Shown one piece after another: positions 9,265 through 20,016 of a stretch of DNA of 64,000 nt. Source of the DNA: Multifurca ochricompacta (Eukaryota > Basidiomycota > Agaricomycetes > Russulales > Russulaceae); assembly GCA_022496185.1 (NCBI GenBank), contig WTXG01000135.1, positions 1 to 64,000 on the forward strand, given 5' to 3'. The translations under genes were made by a program, and so were the position numbers. The notes beneath the pieces are model-generated. The model was given only the letters and a program-made list of their open reading frames with translations. It was not told the origin of the DNA and searched no databases. Each line of letters opens with the position of its first letter. The stretch's first letter is position 1.

Positions 9265-11691
9265 TTCCTTTCAAATGGCAGGACTAGCAGCAAGAACATG
9301 AGCTGGTGTCATAAGGGAGAGTTTTCCTGCCATGAGCCATTTTTGGAGTTCTGTCACCAGCTGTTGATCCTCTATGGAAGACTGGTATCAGTATTGTTGG
9401 TTAGAACATGCAACTGAGGGATCAGGGGCTAGAGCAGGGTTAGAGACAGAGGCAGAGGTAATTGGAGCAGCAGTAGAAACTTTAGAAGGTGGATGGTTGA
9501 CGACAGTGGGGGGTACAACTGGATTGGCAGACTTTGATGTGGCTGGTGAGACTAGTTCTTGCATTTTTGAAGCTTTTACCTGTCTCATCTTTTTCTCCAC
9601 AACAAATACTTGAAATATGTCAGTGCCATCTTCATCACTGTCTGACTCCGAGGGGCATGGGTCTGGTTCTGTTACTTCAACAATGTGAGCCACCATTGTG
9701 GGTTGGATACAGAAGGTTTGGATGGCTAGGGTCTGGTGAGGGGGAGGATCATGTGAGAAGGTCATGGTGGAGGGATTGCTGGGCTTGGCTAGCCATTCAT
9801 CTATGCTGGCCTGAAGTCCTTGATTTGTGTTGCCCATCGGGACTTGCTGTCCATTGGGCAGACAAATGTGGTTGTTGACTATTGATGCATGGCTGGAGTT
9901 GATGTATTCTTCTGCAGTTGGGCATTGCCTAATATGATGTCCAGTCCTGGTACAGAAGGCACATCCCTCAATGGGATCGTGGCAACAGAAGAATACTGCC
10001 TTCACAGTACTGACACTGGATGGGATGGAAGGTGGATTGGTGAGTGGCGCAGGGCAATCTGAGGACTGAGGCCAGGTCATGGACAGTGGAGTTTGGCGAA
10101 TGGGGGCTTGTTGAGTGAAGGTCAGCTTGGGGATGGATTGTGCAATGATTGGGTACCTGTACAGACATTGTCCATACAGGCTGGCATATTCTGGGTCACT
10201 TTGGGGAAGTGATTGAAATTTAAGCATGAAGTTGCTGATCTCCTGATTCTCCCATTCTCATGAATTGTCCTGGAACCAGACAGACTTGGTGGGTGGTTCA
10301 GTAGCAATGGGGTATACCTCTTGTCTAGGAACATCATTCTGCTGCTGGAAGTCTGGAGGTGAACGATCATGATTACATCCACGCCATTCTTCATCATAAG
10401 TCCTTGGATCGCGGAGTCTACTGCTGTACCATTGTTGTAGTAAGGGGTCGGGCCTTATGTCCTGTCCAGAGGTGGAGGCCCTCCAATTGATATCTGAGCT
10501 GGGCATGGCAATGGGCCGGTTAGCAAACTTGATGCGTGCTAGCCTGTATACTTCTTCATAGTCATAATGGAAGCCAGTGGGGTGATCTGGATATTTAGAT
10601 AGAAGACAAGAGTACAACCGTTTCTGATCTTCAGGGTGGAATCTGTTCCAGAAGGCAGCATTACATTCTTCATCCAAAAGATGGTTGGAGTTGACCAATG
10701 GCTTAGAGAGCAGCAATAATCTTTTATAGTACATTCACACAGCTTCTTCATCATCCATTCAAGCTTGAGAGTTGAGCCTAGTCATCTCCTGAAGATGCTG
10801 TTTAGAGTGTCAGCTTAGCTCAGATGGTTCAGCATAGAGTTGCTCCAGAGAGTTCTTGAATGCTTTCCAGCTTTGAGTGTCATAGCCATCTAGATACTTC
10901 CAGAGTTGTCGTAGTTCTGAAGGAACATAGCATGTAATCTGGTCCACTTTTTGTTGGTCAGAAAGATTGTGAGCAGTAGCCAAGTCTTCAAATTCTTTGA
11001 TGAAGAACTCAATCGGGTTGCCTGTTTGATCAGAGAAGAATGGGGCTTGCCAAGAGCAAGGAGGGGGCATCGCAGCAGGACCAGAAATGTAGTTGTTTGA
11101 TGTCATGACTGGTGCAGGGAGAGGTGCTGTAGCTGACTGATTATAAGTGGGTAGGGGCCAAACTGGAAGCAAAGATTGATGTTGGAGCAAGGGTGATGGA
11201 GGCGAGACTGTATTGAAACTAGATGGAGTGGGAAAGGAGGCTGGTCTTAGTTGGAATGCTGTAGTGTCGGATGGAAGGGGGAATGAGGAAGTAACAGGAA
11301 GTGATTCTGGAAGCAATGGACTTGGGATTCTAGATACAAGAGCTGAGGTGATTGCTGAAGATGGGATGGAAGATGAAGTGGTGCTTGAGACAGGGGATGA
11401 AAGCTGATTAATGGAACTTGATACTAAGGCAGAGAAGGGGACAGAGATTTCCAGGTCTAAGTAAGATTCAGAGGTAGCCTGAAGGATCAAGGGTGATGAA
11501 GCTAGATCAGGGCGTGCTGTGTGGTCAGAAGATGTTGATGCAGTAGGAGATGGGGGTCTAGAGTTATCTGGAGAAGCTGCCAAGGTTCTAGATGAGGTTG
11601 AGGCCTTTCTGGTGTTTCTGGTTGGCAAGACTCTGGGTGGTATAGGGTTCTGGTGGGGCATAGACAAGTCATGGGTGTGACTTAACAACAA
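9265..11691 (-). pseudogene. gag: Gypsy C copy 1, gag region
   Basis: This is Gag in several pieces. 10810-11691 has an ATG start, a Ser/Pro-rich N-terminus, then the capsid-type block FFSDQTGNPIEFFIKEFEDL. 10258-10734 and 9388-10227 follow, the latter with the knuckle CAFCTRTGHHIRQC (C-x2-C-x4-H-x4-C). TGA codons near 10735, 9385 and 9275 separate the pieces, and the same TGAs occur in C copy 2. The gag is nucleic-acid binding by motif, and the order is that of Ty3/Gypsy Gag. Confidence 0.82.
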
Positions 11692-12429
11692 AGAAGGGGG
11701 TTAGGTCAAGGGAACTGATAACTTTGCCTCACTGGGGCAGCCAATTTGTGCGGAGCCTATCCACGGTGAGTGCGAAGCAAAGCCTGTTCCCTGAAGAGTA
11801 AGGTGAGCAGTGAGTTGTGAGGAAGAGAGAGATGAGCCTGCGCGACACAATGAAGTCAATGAGCATTAGATTATGCTGAATGTTACTGATGATGGTGCCA
11901 ATGGTTCCGATTGACCTTGCACCTTGTTCAATAACTGTTCTTTGCACACAAAGAGATAGAGAGAGAGATAGAGAGAGAGAAGCTAGATTGCTGGTTGCTG
12001 GCCCTTCTACAAGCAGTATAGATACCTTTATATACTTCTTGAGAGTCCAGATTTGAAAGGAGCGGTATAGTAAGTAAAAGCCAAAGATGGCCATTTTGGT
12101 AAGAAGGAAAGAGACAAGCAAGGAAAAGACCAGGTCCTGAAGATGGTGAAGTGATGGTGAAGTGACAGTGAAGTTCAGGTGATGGTTAACATATGAAACA
12201 TATAGTAAGAAGTGGACGGAGAGGTGAAGAAATTGAAAAATTTGATGGACGGGCAGCCAGCCCAGAGTAAAGACAGTATGAAGTAGCTGATAAGATCAAA
12301 CTTGAAACTCGCACCATGCATTAAATGCTTTGAAGTATAGTAAAGAGTGTCTAAAAATTGAGACCTAATATCAGAAAACTTATAGTCCAGGGCTTGTACA
12401 GAGAGTTAGCCAAAAGTGGAGGAGGCTGA
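11692..12429 (-). repeat. Leader and probable LTR of Gypsy C copy 1
   Basis: This is non-coding. On the minus strand TGGCTGCCCCAGTGAGG (plus about 11728-11744) begins with TGG like a tRNA primer site and follows a CTCCGCACA end at plus 11747, so an LTR probably runs right from 11747. Its right border is not identified. It contains a GAGA-type microsatellite near 11958-11981. Because integrase sequence of another C copy starts immediately right, one LTR may be shared by two tandem C elements. Confidence 0.45.
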
Positions 12430-12810
12430 AGGTTTCATGCCCAACGCTCACACCTTCCTTACAGTAGCAAGAATGAGATCAAAGGGGAGGAGAGGTTCGA
12501 TGCTGTGAGCCATATAGAAAGGGGAGAAGCCAGTGGACTTGCAGATCATTGCCTGGTCTGCCCAGAAAATGTGAGGTGCCATGACAGGCCATTTAGAAAT
12601 ATCACCTCTACAAGTCTTGACAATCAACTCTCAGATAGTGCAATGCTGGTGTTTGACAATGCCATTGGTGTGTGAGTTATAAGCTGAGATCCTGATGTGC
12701 CAGATGCCAAACTTGCTAGCTAACCAGTCCAATGCTGCAACAAAGGGTGTGCCATTGTCAGTAACAATTTCCTCAACAGCACCCCACCTGCATAGTATGT
12801 CTTTGAATAT
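12430..12810 (-). pseudogene. pol: Gypsy C copy 3, integrase C-terminal fragment
   Basis: On the minus strand it reads through integrase core text (CRWGAVEEIVTDNGTPF, SAYNSHTNGIVKHQH) and, after a frame break, into WADQAMICKSTGFSPFYMAH and LLPFDLILATV, typical of this Gypsy integrase tail. The catalytic E in NGIVE is K here. The palindromic Tc1 element cuts it at the right edge, and the expected continuation is not found after 31241, so a rearrangement followed. Confidence 0.8.
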
Positions 12811-13173
12811 ACAGTGCCTCACAAAACTGAGTCAATGTTTTGCACTTTTGCACTGTTTGTTGAATATTGCATCAGCCAAAACAAATATAAACAAAGTCTT
12901 GGTAGACCATAAAAGGTACAAGATAAGGGTTATGTAATGCAACAATTATTATGTAATTCTGATCAAAACCTGTGGAGCTATGCCCATTTCAAATTGGGGA
13001 CTCATTGACTCAGTTTTGTGAGGGGGTATCAGAAATATCAGAATCTGATGCTCCACCAAATGTACAGCAACCAATCCTTAATATATGGTTACCATAGTTA
13101 TCTTAATATTGATGGGACCTGGAATAGAGCTATTTAACCATGGTTTACATTCCCAGAATATTATAATTTCCCA

Positions 13174-13617
13174 ATGCACCCCACCTCCTCTGCTCAGAAA
13201 GAAAACATGCTCTCTCTGGCCTCTGAAGGTCATTCCACTCACACTATTGCCTCCAGACTCAGCCTCAGCCAATCCACAGTCTCTAGGACACTCAGAACCC
13301 TCCTTCCCAACCATCAGTCACCTCATTTTGGTCATCCTTCCAAGCTCTCTGCTACCTCTGAACATGCTATCATGATACAAATCACCACAGGAAAGGTTGG
13401 CAATGCTGTCCAGGCCACAAAGCACATCAATTCCATCATCCCCAACCATGTCTCTTCACAAACTGTGCATTGGGTTCTTAAACAACATTCATTCAAGGCT
13501 GTAACAAAGAAGAAAAGGCCACTACTCTCTGCAGTACATTGCAAGAAGCACTTAGCCCTTGCTTTGAAGTACCAAAACTGGACTATGGAGGACTGGCATC
13601 TGACCCAAACCTGTTGA
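13174..13617 (+). pseudogene. Tc1-like transposase N-terminal half, left arm
   Basis: It encodes an N-terminal helix-turn-helix DNA-binding region (MLSLASEGHSTHTIASRLS, SQSTVSRTLR), a second HTH-like part with KVGNAVQATKHI, then SSQTVHWVLKQHSFKA and KKHLALALKYQNW. It ends at the palindrome centre before the first catalytic Asp. It is not functional as a transposase. Confidence 0.85.
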
Positions 13618-14071
13618 TTTTGGTCTCATCTGACCAAATGATCCTCTTCCAGTCCTCCATAGTCCAGTTTTGGTACTTCAAAGCAAGGGCTAAGTGCTTC
13701 TTGCAATGTACTGCAGAGAGTAGTGGCCTTTTCTTCTTTGTTACAGCCTTGAATGAATGTTGTTTAAGAACCCAGTGCACAGTTTGTGAAGAGACATGGT
13801 TGGGGATGATGGATTTGATGTGCTTTGTGGCCTGGACAGCATTGCCAACCTTTCCTGTGGTGATTTGTATCATGATAGCATGTTCAGAGGTAGCAGAGAG
13901 CTTGGAAGGATGACCAAAATGAGGTGACTGATGGTTGGGAAGGAGGGTTCTGAGTGTCCTAGAGACTGTGGATTGGCTGAGGCTGAGTCTGGAGGCAATA
14001 GTGTGAGTGGAATGACCTTCAGAGGCCAGAGAGAGCATGTTTTCTTTCTGAGCAGAGGAGGTGGGGTGCAT
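13583..14071 (-). pseudogene. Tc1-like transposase N-terminal half, right arm
   Basis: This is the mirror copy of the left-arm frame. It extends across the spacer and so includes WSDETKINRFGSD, the first Asp motif of the DDE/D catalytic triad. The second and third acidic residues are absent because the sequence turns back on itself. It could bind DNA but not catalyse transposition, so movement would need a full-length source elsewhere. Confidence 0.87.
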
Positions 14072-14417
14072 TGGGAAATTATAATATTCTGGGAATGTAA
14101 ACCATGGTTAAATAGCTCTATTCCAGGTCCCATCAATATTAAGATAACTATGGTAACCATATATTAAGGATTGGTTGCTGTACATTTGGTGGAGCATCAG
14201 ATTCTGATATTTCTGATACCCCCTCACAAAACTGAGTCAATGAGTCCCCAATTTGAAATGGGCATAGCTCCACAGGTTTTGATCAGAATTACATAATAAT
14301 TGTTGCATTACATAACCCTTATCTTGTACCTTTTATGGTCTACCAAGACTTTGTTTATATTTGTTTTGGCTGATGCAATATTCAACAAACAGTGCAAAAG
14401 TGCAAAACATTGACTCA

Positions 14418-15004
14418 TGTTACGTCCGATGCGGGACGTTCCACACGACTTGTGTGACAGCGTGGTTCATGGGTTCAGATAAGGGGTCAATCGGATCCCT
14501 TGGAGTTAAGCGTAATAAGTCAAAGTCAAAGAGGCTGTACTCTAAGACAATGGTAAGCGGAAAGTGCCAGAAGCACTGAGACTAGTAATCCTTGAGAGAC
14601 AAAGGGAGGTCCAGAAGACAAGCACCGATGTATTCAATAAGTCGAGTCTGAGGTCTACAAGATAGCTACAGTGGACTTATATATGTAATCGAATGAGCAT
14701 CTAAAGATAAGATACTGCAGAGTCATGTGGGCCCGAATATACGAAAGCGGAGGGCGTAAAGCCGCGCTTCTGATAGGGAATTAAGTAAGTGTCCGGTCAT
14801 AAAGATAAGAGATAGGAGATAAGCAATGGTGAGTCAAGCACATGTACAGTAACACAAACAGAGACAAAGACAGTCACGGGGAAGGGAGCAAGGCACATGA
14901 TGGATCCCACGATGGAGACGTGATCTGGTAGTGAAGAGTGGGCGGCAGAGAGGGGTTGTCATTGGGCAGGAAGAAAAAGACCGGTAGAGATGGGGTTCGT
15001 AACA
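14418..15004 (-). repeat. 3' LTR of chromovirus A
   Basis: It runs TGTTACG...CGTAACA and is 587 bp, equal in length to its partner at 30632-31218 and nearly identical. The minus-strand promoter has the TATATAAG-type box mutated to a TATATAAG-like sequence near 14680. A polypurine tract (AGAAGAGGGGGTGA in element sense) abuts it at 15005-15018. Confidence 0.93.
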
Positions 15005-15035
15005 TCACCCCCTCTTCTGGTTCTAGCAGTCCCGG

Positions 15036-16268
15036 CTAGAAACGACTCGTACCGTCATCATCCTGCACCAGCTCCAAGTAGTCGTCAGCTACATTACGAT
15101 CGTCCATCTGATACGTCTCCAACTCCTGCGGGCATGCATGGGTGCGAAGGAAGCCATACGGACCGCGCTGGCCACATGCGCGGCATAAATCGTAGACTGG
15201 GCAGTCGATCTCTTTATGCCCAGCGTTGTGGTGGAGACACTTGCCGCACCAGCCTGATGGGTTGGTGATCGTCGGGGCCACCCCTACACGTCGAAAGATG
15301 CAGTGTTGGCTCCAGTGAAGATTGCTTCGGCAGTGTCGACACCACTTGCAGTTGAGAGGGCAATTCCAGCTAATGTGATACTTGCTGTCACATCGCCAGC
15401 AGGTCTCCCCGCGTGGATTCTTGTGCAATCGCGGCATCTCAAGCCGACTTGGCAGCAGCATTGGGGCAGCCCCCAGTGTCCAAGGAGGGAGAGGTCGTGC
15501 ATAGGTGTCAGCATACCTTTCAGCGATCATCTGATACGCATCTCCCGCCTCCAACCTCTTCCTAATCTCGACAATCTCCTGTTCCAACTGGAACATCCCA
15601 TTTGTCAGCCTCGCCATCATCTTCGCGTGCTCCTTATACTGCTGGCTCAGGGTTCTCCGCAGGGTGATACTCTTTCGCAGTCTCATGACTTCTGCCTTAA
15701 GGCGCGGGAGCCTCATGTCATTCATCACCTCTTCGATCGCGAAGGCATGGCAGTCCTCCGCGGCAAGGTGGCCCAGCTGCTCATCAGTCAGTGTATGGTG
15801 AAGTCGGCCCATGTACCTTTCTTCCAGATAAACGGGAGCCCCGTAAACTGGTCCATCTTTCCTCATGCATCCTGCCACATCCATCCCTCCATTGGTGTAG
15901 TAGATGTATTTTGCAATGGCCTTGGAACCGTCAGCCATCGTGATCTCCAGAGGGAAGTACATGGACGAGTTGGGGTTGTTGGGGATGAAGGGGAACTCGG
16001 GAGCTTCGTCATCGATCTCCCCATTAAGCAAGTCGTTGGGGTGGGGCTCGTCACAGTGGGTGAAGTCGTCGTTCGGGTTTGGGGACTGGTTCTTGATGCG
16101 GGCTTCTGCAGCCTCATAGTCGATGGGGGAGGAGGGACGAGTGGACAGGTGAGCGGACGGGAAGTTTTCAACGACAGTCATTGGGGAGGCGAAGGCATCA
16201 ATGGTGGCAGAGGCGGCAATGAAAGACATGATAGATTGTTCTGTGGTAGTAATTCGCTGGGGTAGCAT
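15036..16268 (-). CDS. ORF3 of chromovirus A: multi-zinc-knuckle protein in env position
   Basis: This is an intact 410-residue frame starting 36 nt after the pol stop. Residues 1-90 are Ser/Pro/acidic. A core at 92-260 has PFI (93), YFP (104), ITMADG (109-114), IAKY (118-121), PVYGAPVY (140-147) and a charged coiled-coil-like stretch at about 185-245. Two canonical CCHC knuckles follow at 290-303 and 310-323 (C-x2-C-x4-H-x4-C), then a variant at 341-356 (C-x2-C-x6-H-x4-C) and a CCHC-like cluster at 362-379. No signal peptide or membrane segment is visible, so it is not an envelope glycoprotein. RNA or DNA binding is inferred from the knuckles. A second Met (residue 14, MSFIAA) is the only start shared by all copies. 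Confidence 0.85.
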   Translation of the reverse strand: MLPQRITTTEQSIMSFIAASATIDAFASPMTVVENFPSAHLSTRPSSPIDYEAAEARIKNQSPNPNDDFTHCDEPHPNDLLNGEIDDEAPEFPFIPNNPNSSMYFPLEITMADGSKAIAKYIYYTNGGMDVAGCMRKDGPVYGAPVYLEERYMGRLHHTLTDEQLGHLAAEDCHAFAIEEVMNDMRLPRLKAEVMRLRKSITLRRTLSQQYKEHAKMMARLTNGMFQLEQEIVEIRKRLEAGDAYQMIAERYADTYARPLPPWTLGAAPMLLPSRLEMPRLHKNPRGETCWRCDSKYHISWNCPLNCKWCRHCRSNLHWSQHCIFRRVGVAPTITNPSGWCGKCLHHNAGHKEIDCPVYDLCRACGQRGPYGFLRTHACPQELETYQMDDRNVADDYLELVQDDDGTSRF

Positions 16269-16304
16269 ATACTGGGGGATTTGAGAGGGTCTGGGGCTGT
16301 TCTT

Positions 16305-17895
16305 TTAACTGTTCTTGGGCGCTTCTGGGTGTCAGGTGTGGAACTCCGTGATAAGGGTCGGTGCAAAGATATCTCCGGCTGGTTCCCATGAGTTGTCAGA
16401 AGCTGGGAATCCCTTCCACTTGATTAGGTAGTACAGCTTGCGCCCTCGGCCTTGTCGCTTTGAATCTAGAATACGTTCTACTTCCCACTCTTCTTCCCCA
16501 TTGATAAGGTCAGGTGGCGGTCTCGGGAAGTTTTCTCCATGCAGAGACGTCTCTTTGTAAGGGGTGAGTAACCTGGCATGGAAGACCGGGTGAATGCGCC
16601 ATGCAGGGGGGAGTTTGAGTTCATATGACACGTCTGACAGCTTCCTTGTTATCTCGAAGGGTCTGTGACGTCGGGGCGCTAGCTTGGCTGTTGGATGTGA
16701 CGTGTGAATGTTCTTCCCTTCCAGCCACACCAGGTCATTGGTTCGATAAGGCGTGAACTTTGTGGGCTTCTCTGTCAGGGTCTTTTGCGCCTTCAACAGG
16801 TTTTCATTGGCCGATTTCCTGATCTCTTCCCATTGGTTGATACGCTGTGTAACTGAGGGGACGTTTATCAGCTTTCCTGTCCATGTGGCTCGGGGTGTCC
16901 ATCCCATGATAAGTGAGAATGGGGGGTGTTTCGTAGTGCCATTGGGCCAAGAATTGTGTGCAAATTCCGCCGTTGCGAGCCAGTCAGCCCAATCATCTTG
17001 TCATCCGTTGCACCAGAACCGAAGGTATTGTTCGAGCCATTGGTTTGTTCTTTCTGACTGTCCATCTGTCTGTGGGTGATATGCCGTAGAGATGTTTTGG
17101 GTAATGTTTAGCGTTTTGCAGAGTGCCCTGGCGAATGCAGACGTGAAACGTGGGTCGCGGTCTGAGATGATCTTTTCAGGGAGGCTGTAGTGTCTGTAGA
17201 CGTGATCTAGGTAAAGCTTGGCCACTCCTTCTGCCGTGATGGACTCATTGCAGGGTATAAACAGTGCGGCTTTTGAATAGTCATGGTCAGTGATGGTCAG
17301 GATTGAGTCGAAGCCTCTAGAAGTGGGGAGTTTGACAATGAAGTCCATGGCAATGGTCTGGAACGGTTGTGAAGCCGTTGGTGTAATTGGGAATGGTGCT
17401 GGTGGGTGTGGGTGCGTATTCACTTTATTGGCCTGGCAATCTGCGCATCCCTTCACATATTCTTCCACGTCCTTCTTCATGTTTGGCCACCAATAGTCTC
17501 GTTTGGCAAGGGCGTATGTGTTGGCAATGCCCGGGTGTCCTGCAGAGGGGAGATCGTGGTGAAAATGGATCACCCCCCTCTTAATGTTGTCGCCACTGGT
17601 GACAACGAGCCGATCCCCGTCCTTCCACCAGAGGCCATTGATTCTCTTCAGGTTATGTGCATCTGCCCATGTTTCGCATAATTGTTGATTCATGTTCTGC
17701 GACACTTGGGCCCATAAATCCATGTCGTGAAGACTGACAACCGCTGTCTTTGCAAAAACCTCTTTGGGGAGCACTATGATGTCATTGTTATCCTCCCCAC
17801 CATTGTTCAGATCTGATCGTCGTGATAGTGCATCTGCGCGTGCGTTGCGACTACCTGCGATGTGTTTCAACATGAAATTATATTCTTCTAGCTCC
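16305..17895 (-). pseudogene. pol: Chromovirus A pol, RNase H end, integrase, chromodomain
   Basis: 17001-17873 carries HIAGSRNARADALSRR, the integrase zinc module (HHDLPSAGHPG, CADCQANK) and core residues in IAMDFIVKLP, ISDRDPRFTS and TDGQSERTN. A TGA at 17001-17003 stands where NGRQDDW expects CGA. 16332-16907 holds the GPY-like region and chromodomain (YYLIKWKGFPASDNSWEPAG) to a TGA at 16332-16334, again a CGA site (FHARHPEAP). The family stop is at 16305-16307. Confidence 0.9.
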
Positions 17896-17900
17896 AGAAC

Positions 17901-18481
17901 TGTGACACTTTCTTGCTATTATTTCGCGTTTTCTCTCTTTTTCTGTCTGCTATGTCCCTTTCTTTCACCATATACCTTATCAGATCCACTTATCTGACAG
18001 CCATAGTCTGGACAAGGGATTCAACTCCCATGTCATCTGATTGATGATCTCATAGTTGATGTCATAGACCTTGTGACCTTAGTATGACCTCATAGATGAT
18101 ATCATGACCATTGTGACCTACTATGATATCATTTGTACAAGACTCTAGACTATGACTTCATAGTAGCTACACTGTATTTAAAGACTGCAATAAATCTAAG
18201 GACAGACTAAGTCTGTTCTCCTTGTACCAATCAAAGGTCCTTAAGAAGTCCCTTCAGCCCTCTTCCAAGATGTGACTTGAGAGGGTTTGGCTCACCAGTA
18301 ACTCCAGCAAAGGCTCTTGCCTTGCTATCTGAACACCCTGACTTCACACACGACGTTCAGACTTGTTGCCTTGATCCATACCGGCCGCACGCTGGGTGAC
18401 ACCTGCCTACCTTGATTGCCTTGATTGACTGTGACCCTGACTGACCCGAACCGACGCACGCTGAAGGACCTGTGTGCGACA
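17901..18481 (+). repeat. Solo LTR, D-related family
   Basis: A 581-bp LTR, TGTGACACTT...GTGTGCGACA, with 5-bp duplication AGAAC at 17896-17900 and 18482-18486. It has TGTATTTAAAGAC at about 18172 and ACAGACTAAGTCTGTTCTCC. It is the same family, in the opposite orientation, as 49981-50571, and related to the D LTR. Confidence 0.94.
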
Positions 18482-20016
18482 AGAACCTCGCGAGCAACTC
18501 GTCGACTGATCTTGTGGGGCTCCTTCCAATAGAGTAGGTTGGAGTGGTCAGTATGAATAATGGTTTTATGAGGGGTTCCCGCTAGGTATGGTCGCCAGTG
18601 TCGCAGCGCTTTCACAATGGCCAGTAACTCTCTATCCCAAATATCGTAGTTTCACTCTGCCGGTGAGAACGTTTCTGAGTAGAAGGCGACAGGGTGGAGC
18701 AACCCAGTCGTATCTCGTTGATTCAGTACCGCGCCATTGGCAAAGTGAGACACATCGACTTCCAGTTCAAAGGGTTTTTCTAAATCTGGCTGTAGGAGGA
18801 CCGGCTCAGAGCTGATGATATTGCGAATCTGCTCGAAGGCGCATTGCTGCTCCTCTGTCCATTTCCATGGCACATCCTTCTTCAACAGTCCGTTTAGTGG
18901 CTGGGCAATACCAGAGAATCCCCAAACAAATCATCGGTAAAAGTTGCAAAACCCCACAAAGGACCGCACATCCTTGACGCACGTGGGTACAGGCCATTCC
19001 CGAACTCCTTGGATTTTTATTGGGTCCATTCGCACCTGTCCTCCTTCTAGGATAACTCCCAGATATTCCACAACTGGCTGTTCAAATGAGCATTTAGCCA
19101 GTTTAAGGTATAGGTCATGCTTGTGTAAAATGTCCAGCACTTGGTGTACCCGTGCTTGGTGGTGAGCGAGGTCGTTTGCAGTAGCCACTAGGATATCATC
19201 CATGTACACCACCACCTCGCCAGTAAGAATGAGATCGCGGAATATATGATTCATCATGGATTGGAATGTGGCTAGTGAGTTGGTAAGACCGAAAAACATG
19301 ACATTTGGTTCAAAAAGCCCTTGGTTGGTTTTGAACGCTGCTTTACACTGATCTCCTTCCTTGATTCGGATATTGTTGTATCCCCAGCGGACATCCATTT
19401 TAGAGAATAGGGACTTGTCTCGCATGGTGTCAATGAGCTCCGATATAAGTGGTAGTGGATAGGCGTTTTTCACAGTATAGGCATTGACTTGTCGATAATC
19501 CTGGACGGGTCAGAGCTTTCCATCTTTCTTTTTGATAAAGAAGAATGGTGATGCGTATGGTGACTTTGACGGACGAATATACCCTTTTGCAAGATGTTCC
19601 TCGAGAAATGCAGTGAGTGCCGTTTGTTCCGCCTGCGACAGTGGGTAGATTTTACAGTCAATTGCCGATGGAGCGTCGGGTACAAATTCAATAGCATGGT
19701 CCCATGGTCGTGCAGGTGGGAAACATTGAGATTCCTCCTCTGAGAAGACCTTCCAATGGCAGTGGTATTCCTGTGGCACTACCTCTTCAAAGGTCTTTTC
19801 CACCTGTCCCTCTATTGCTTTCTGTGCGAGTTCCGATGCCTTAGTAGTGAAGCCATAGCCCAGATCTCCTTCCTCTTTCACCCTTCGTGCTACCGAATGT
19901 CGGGCGGCATAGTCATATCCCATCGACGTGATAAGGACAGGGTAGAATTCTTTATCCATGGTCGCGTCACTCCAGTTAATCTTTGGTTCGAATGCCGTGA
20001 GCCAGGGGTACCCTAG
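18482..20016 (-). pseudogene. pol: Chromovirus A pol, protease end, RT, RNase H
   Basis: It contains the RT motifs [46 protein letters not shown] and YMDDILVAT, then LYWKEPHKISRRV of RNase H. TGA codons at 19510-19512 (KLRPVQ), 18931-18933 (YRRF) and 18652-18654 (AERNYD) all replace CGA. The YMDD box is preserved. Solo LTRs cut both ends. Confidence 0.9.

Noticed and set aside
11958..11981. GAGA microsatellite as a regulatory array
   Set aside because: A simple dinucleotide-type repeat inside a decayed LTR; nothing else supports a regulatory role.
13583..14071. Two separate antiparallel transposase genes
   Set aside because: They are mirror halves of one palindrome with no C-terminal catalytic region, not two genes.
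15303..16265. A 320-codon plus-strand ORF opposite ORF3 of element A, and similar opposite F
   Set aside because: It is the antisense shadow of ORF3; it starts with arbitrary Met and has no recognisable content.
15036..16268. ORF3 as a retroviral-type envelope protein
   Set aside because: It is in the env position but has no signal peptide, hydrophobic membrane span or fusion-peptide-like segment; zinc knuckles dominate the C-terminus.
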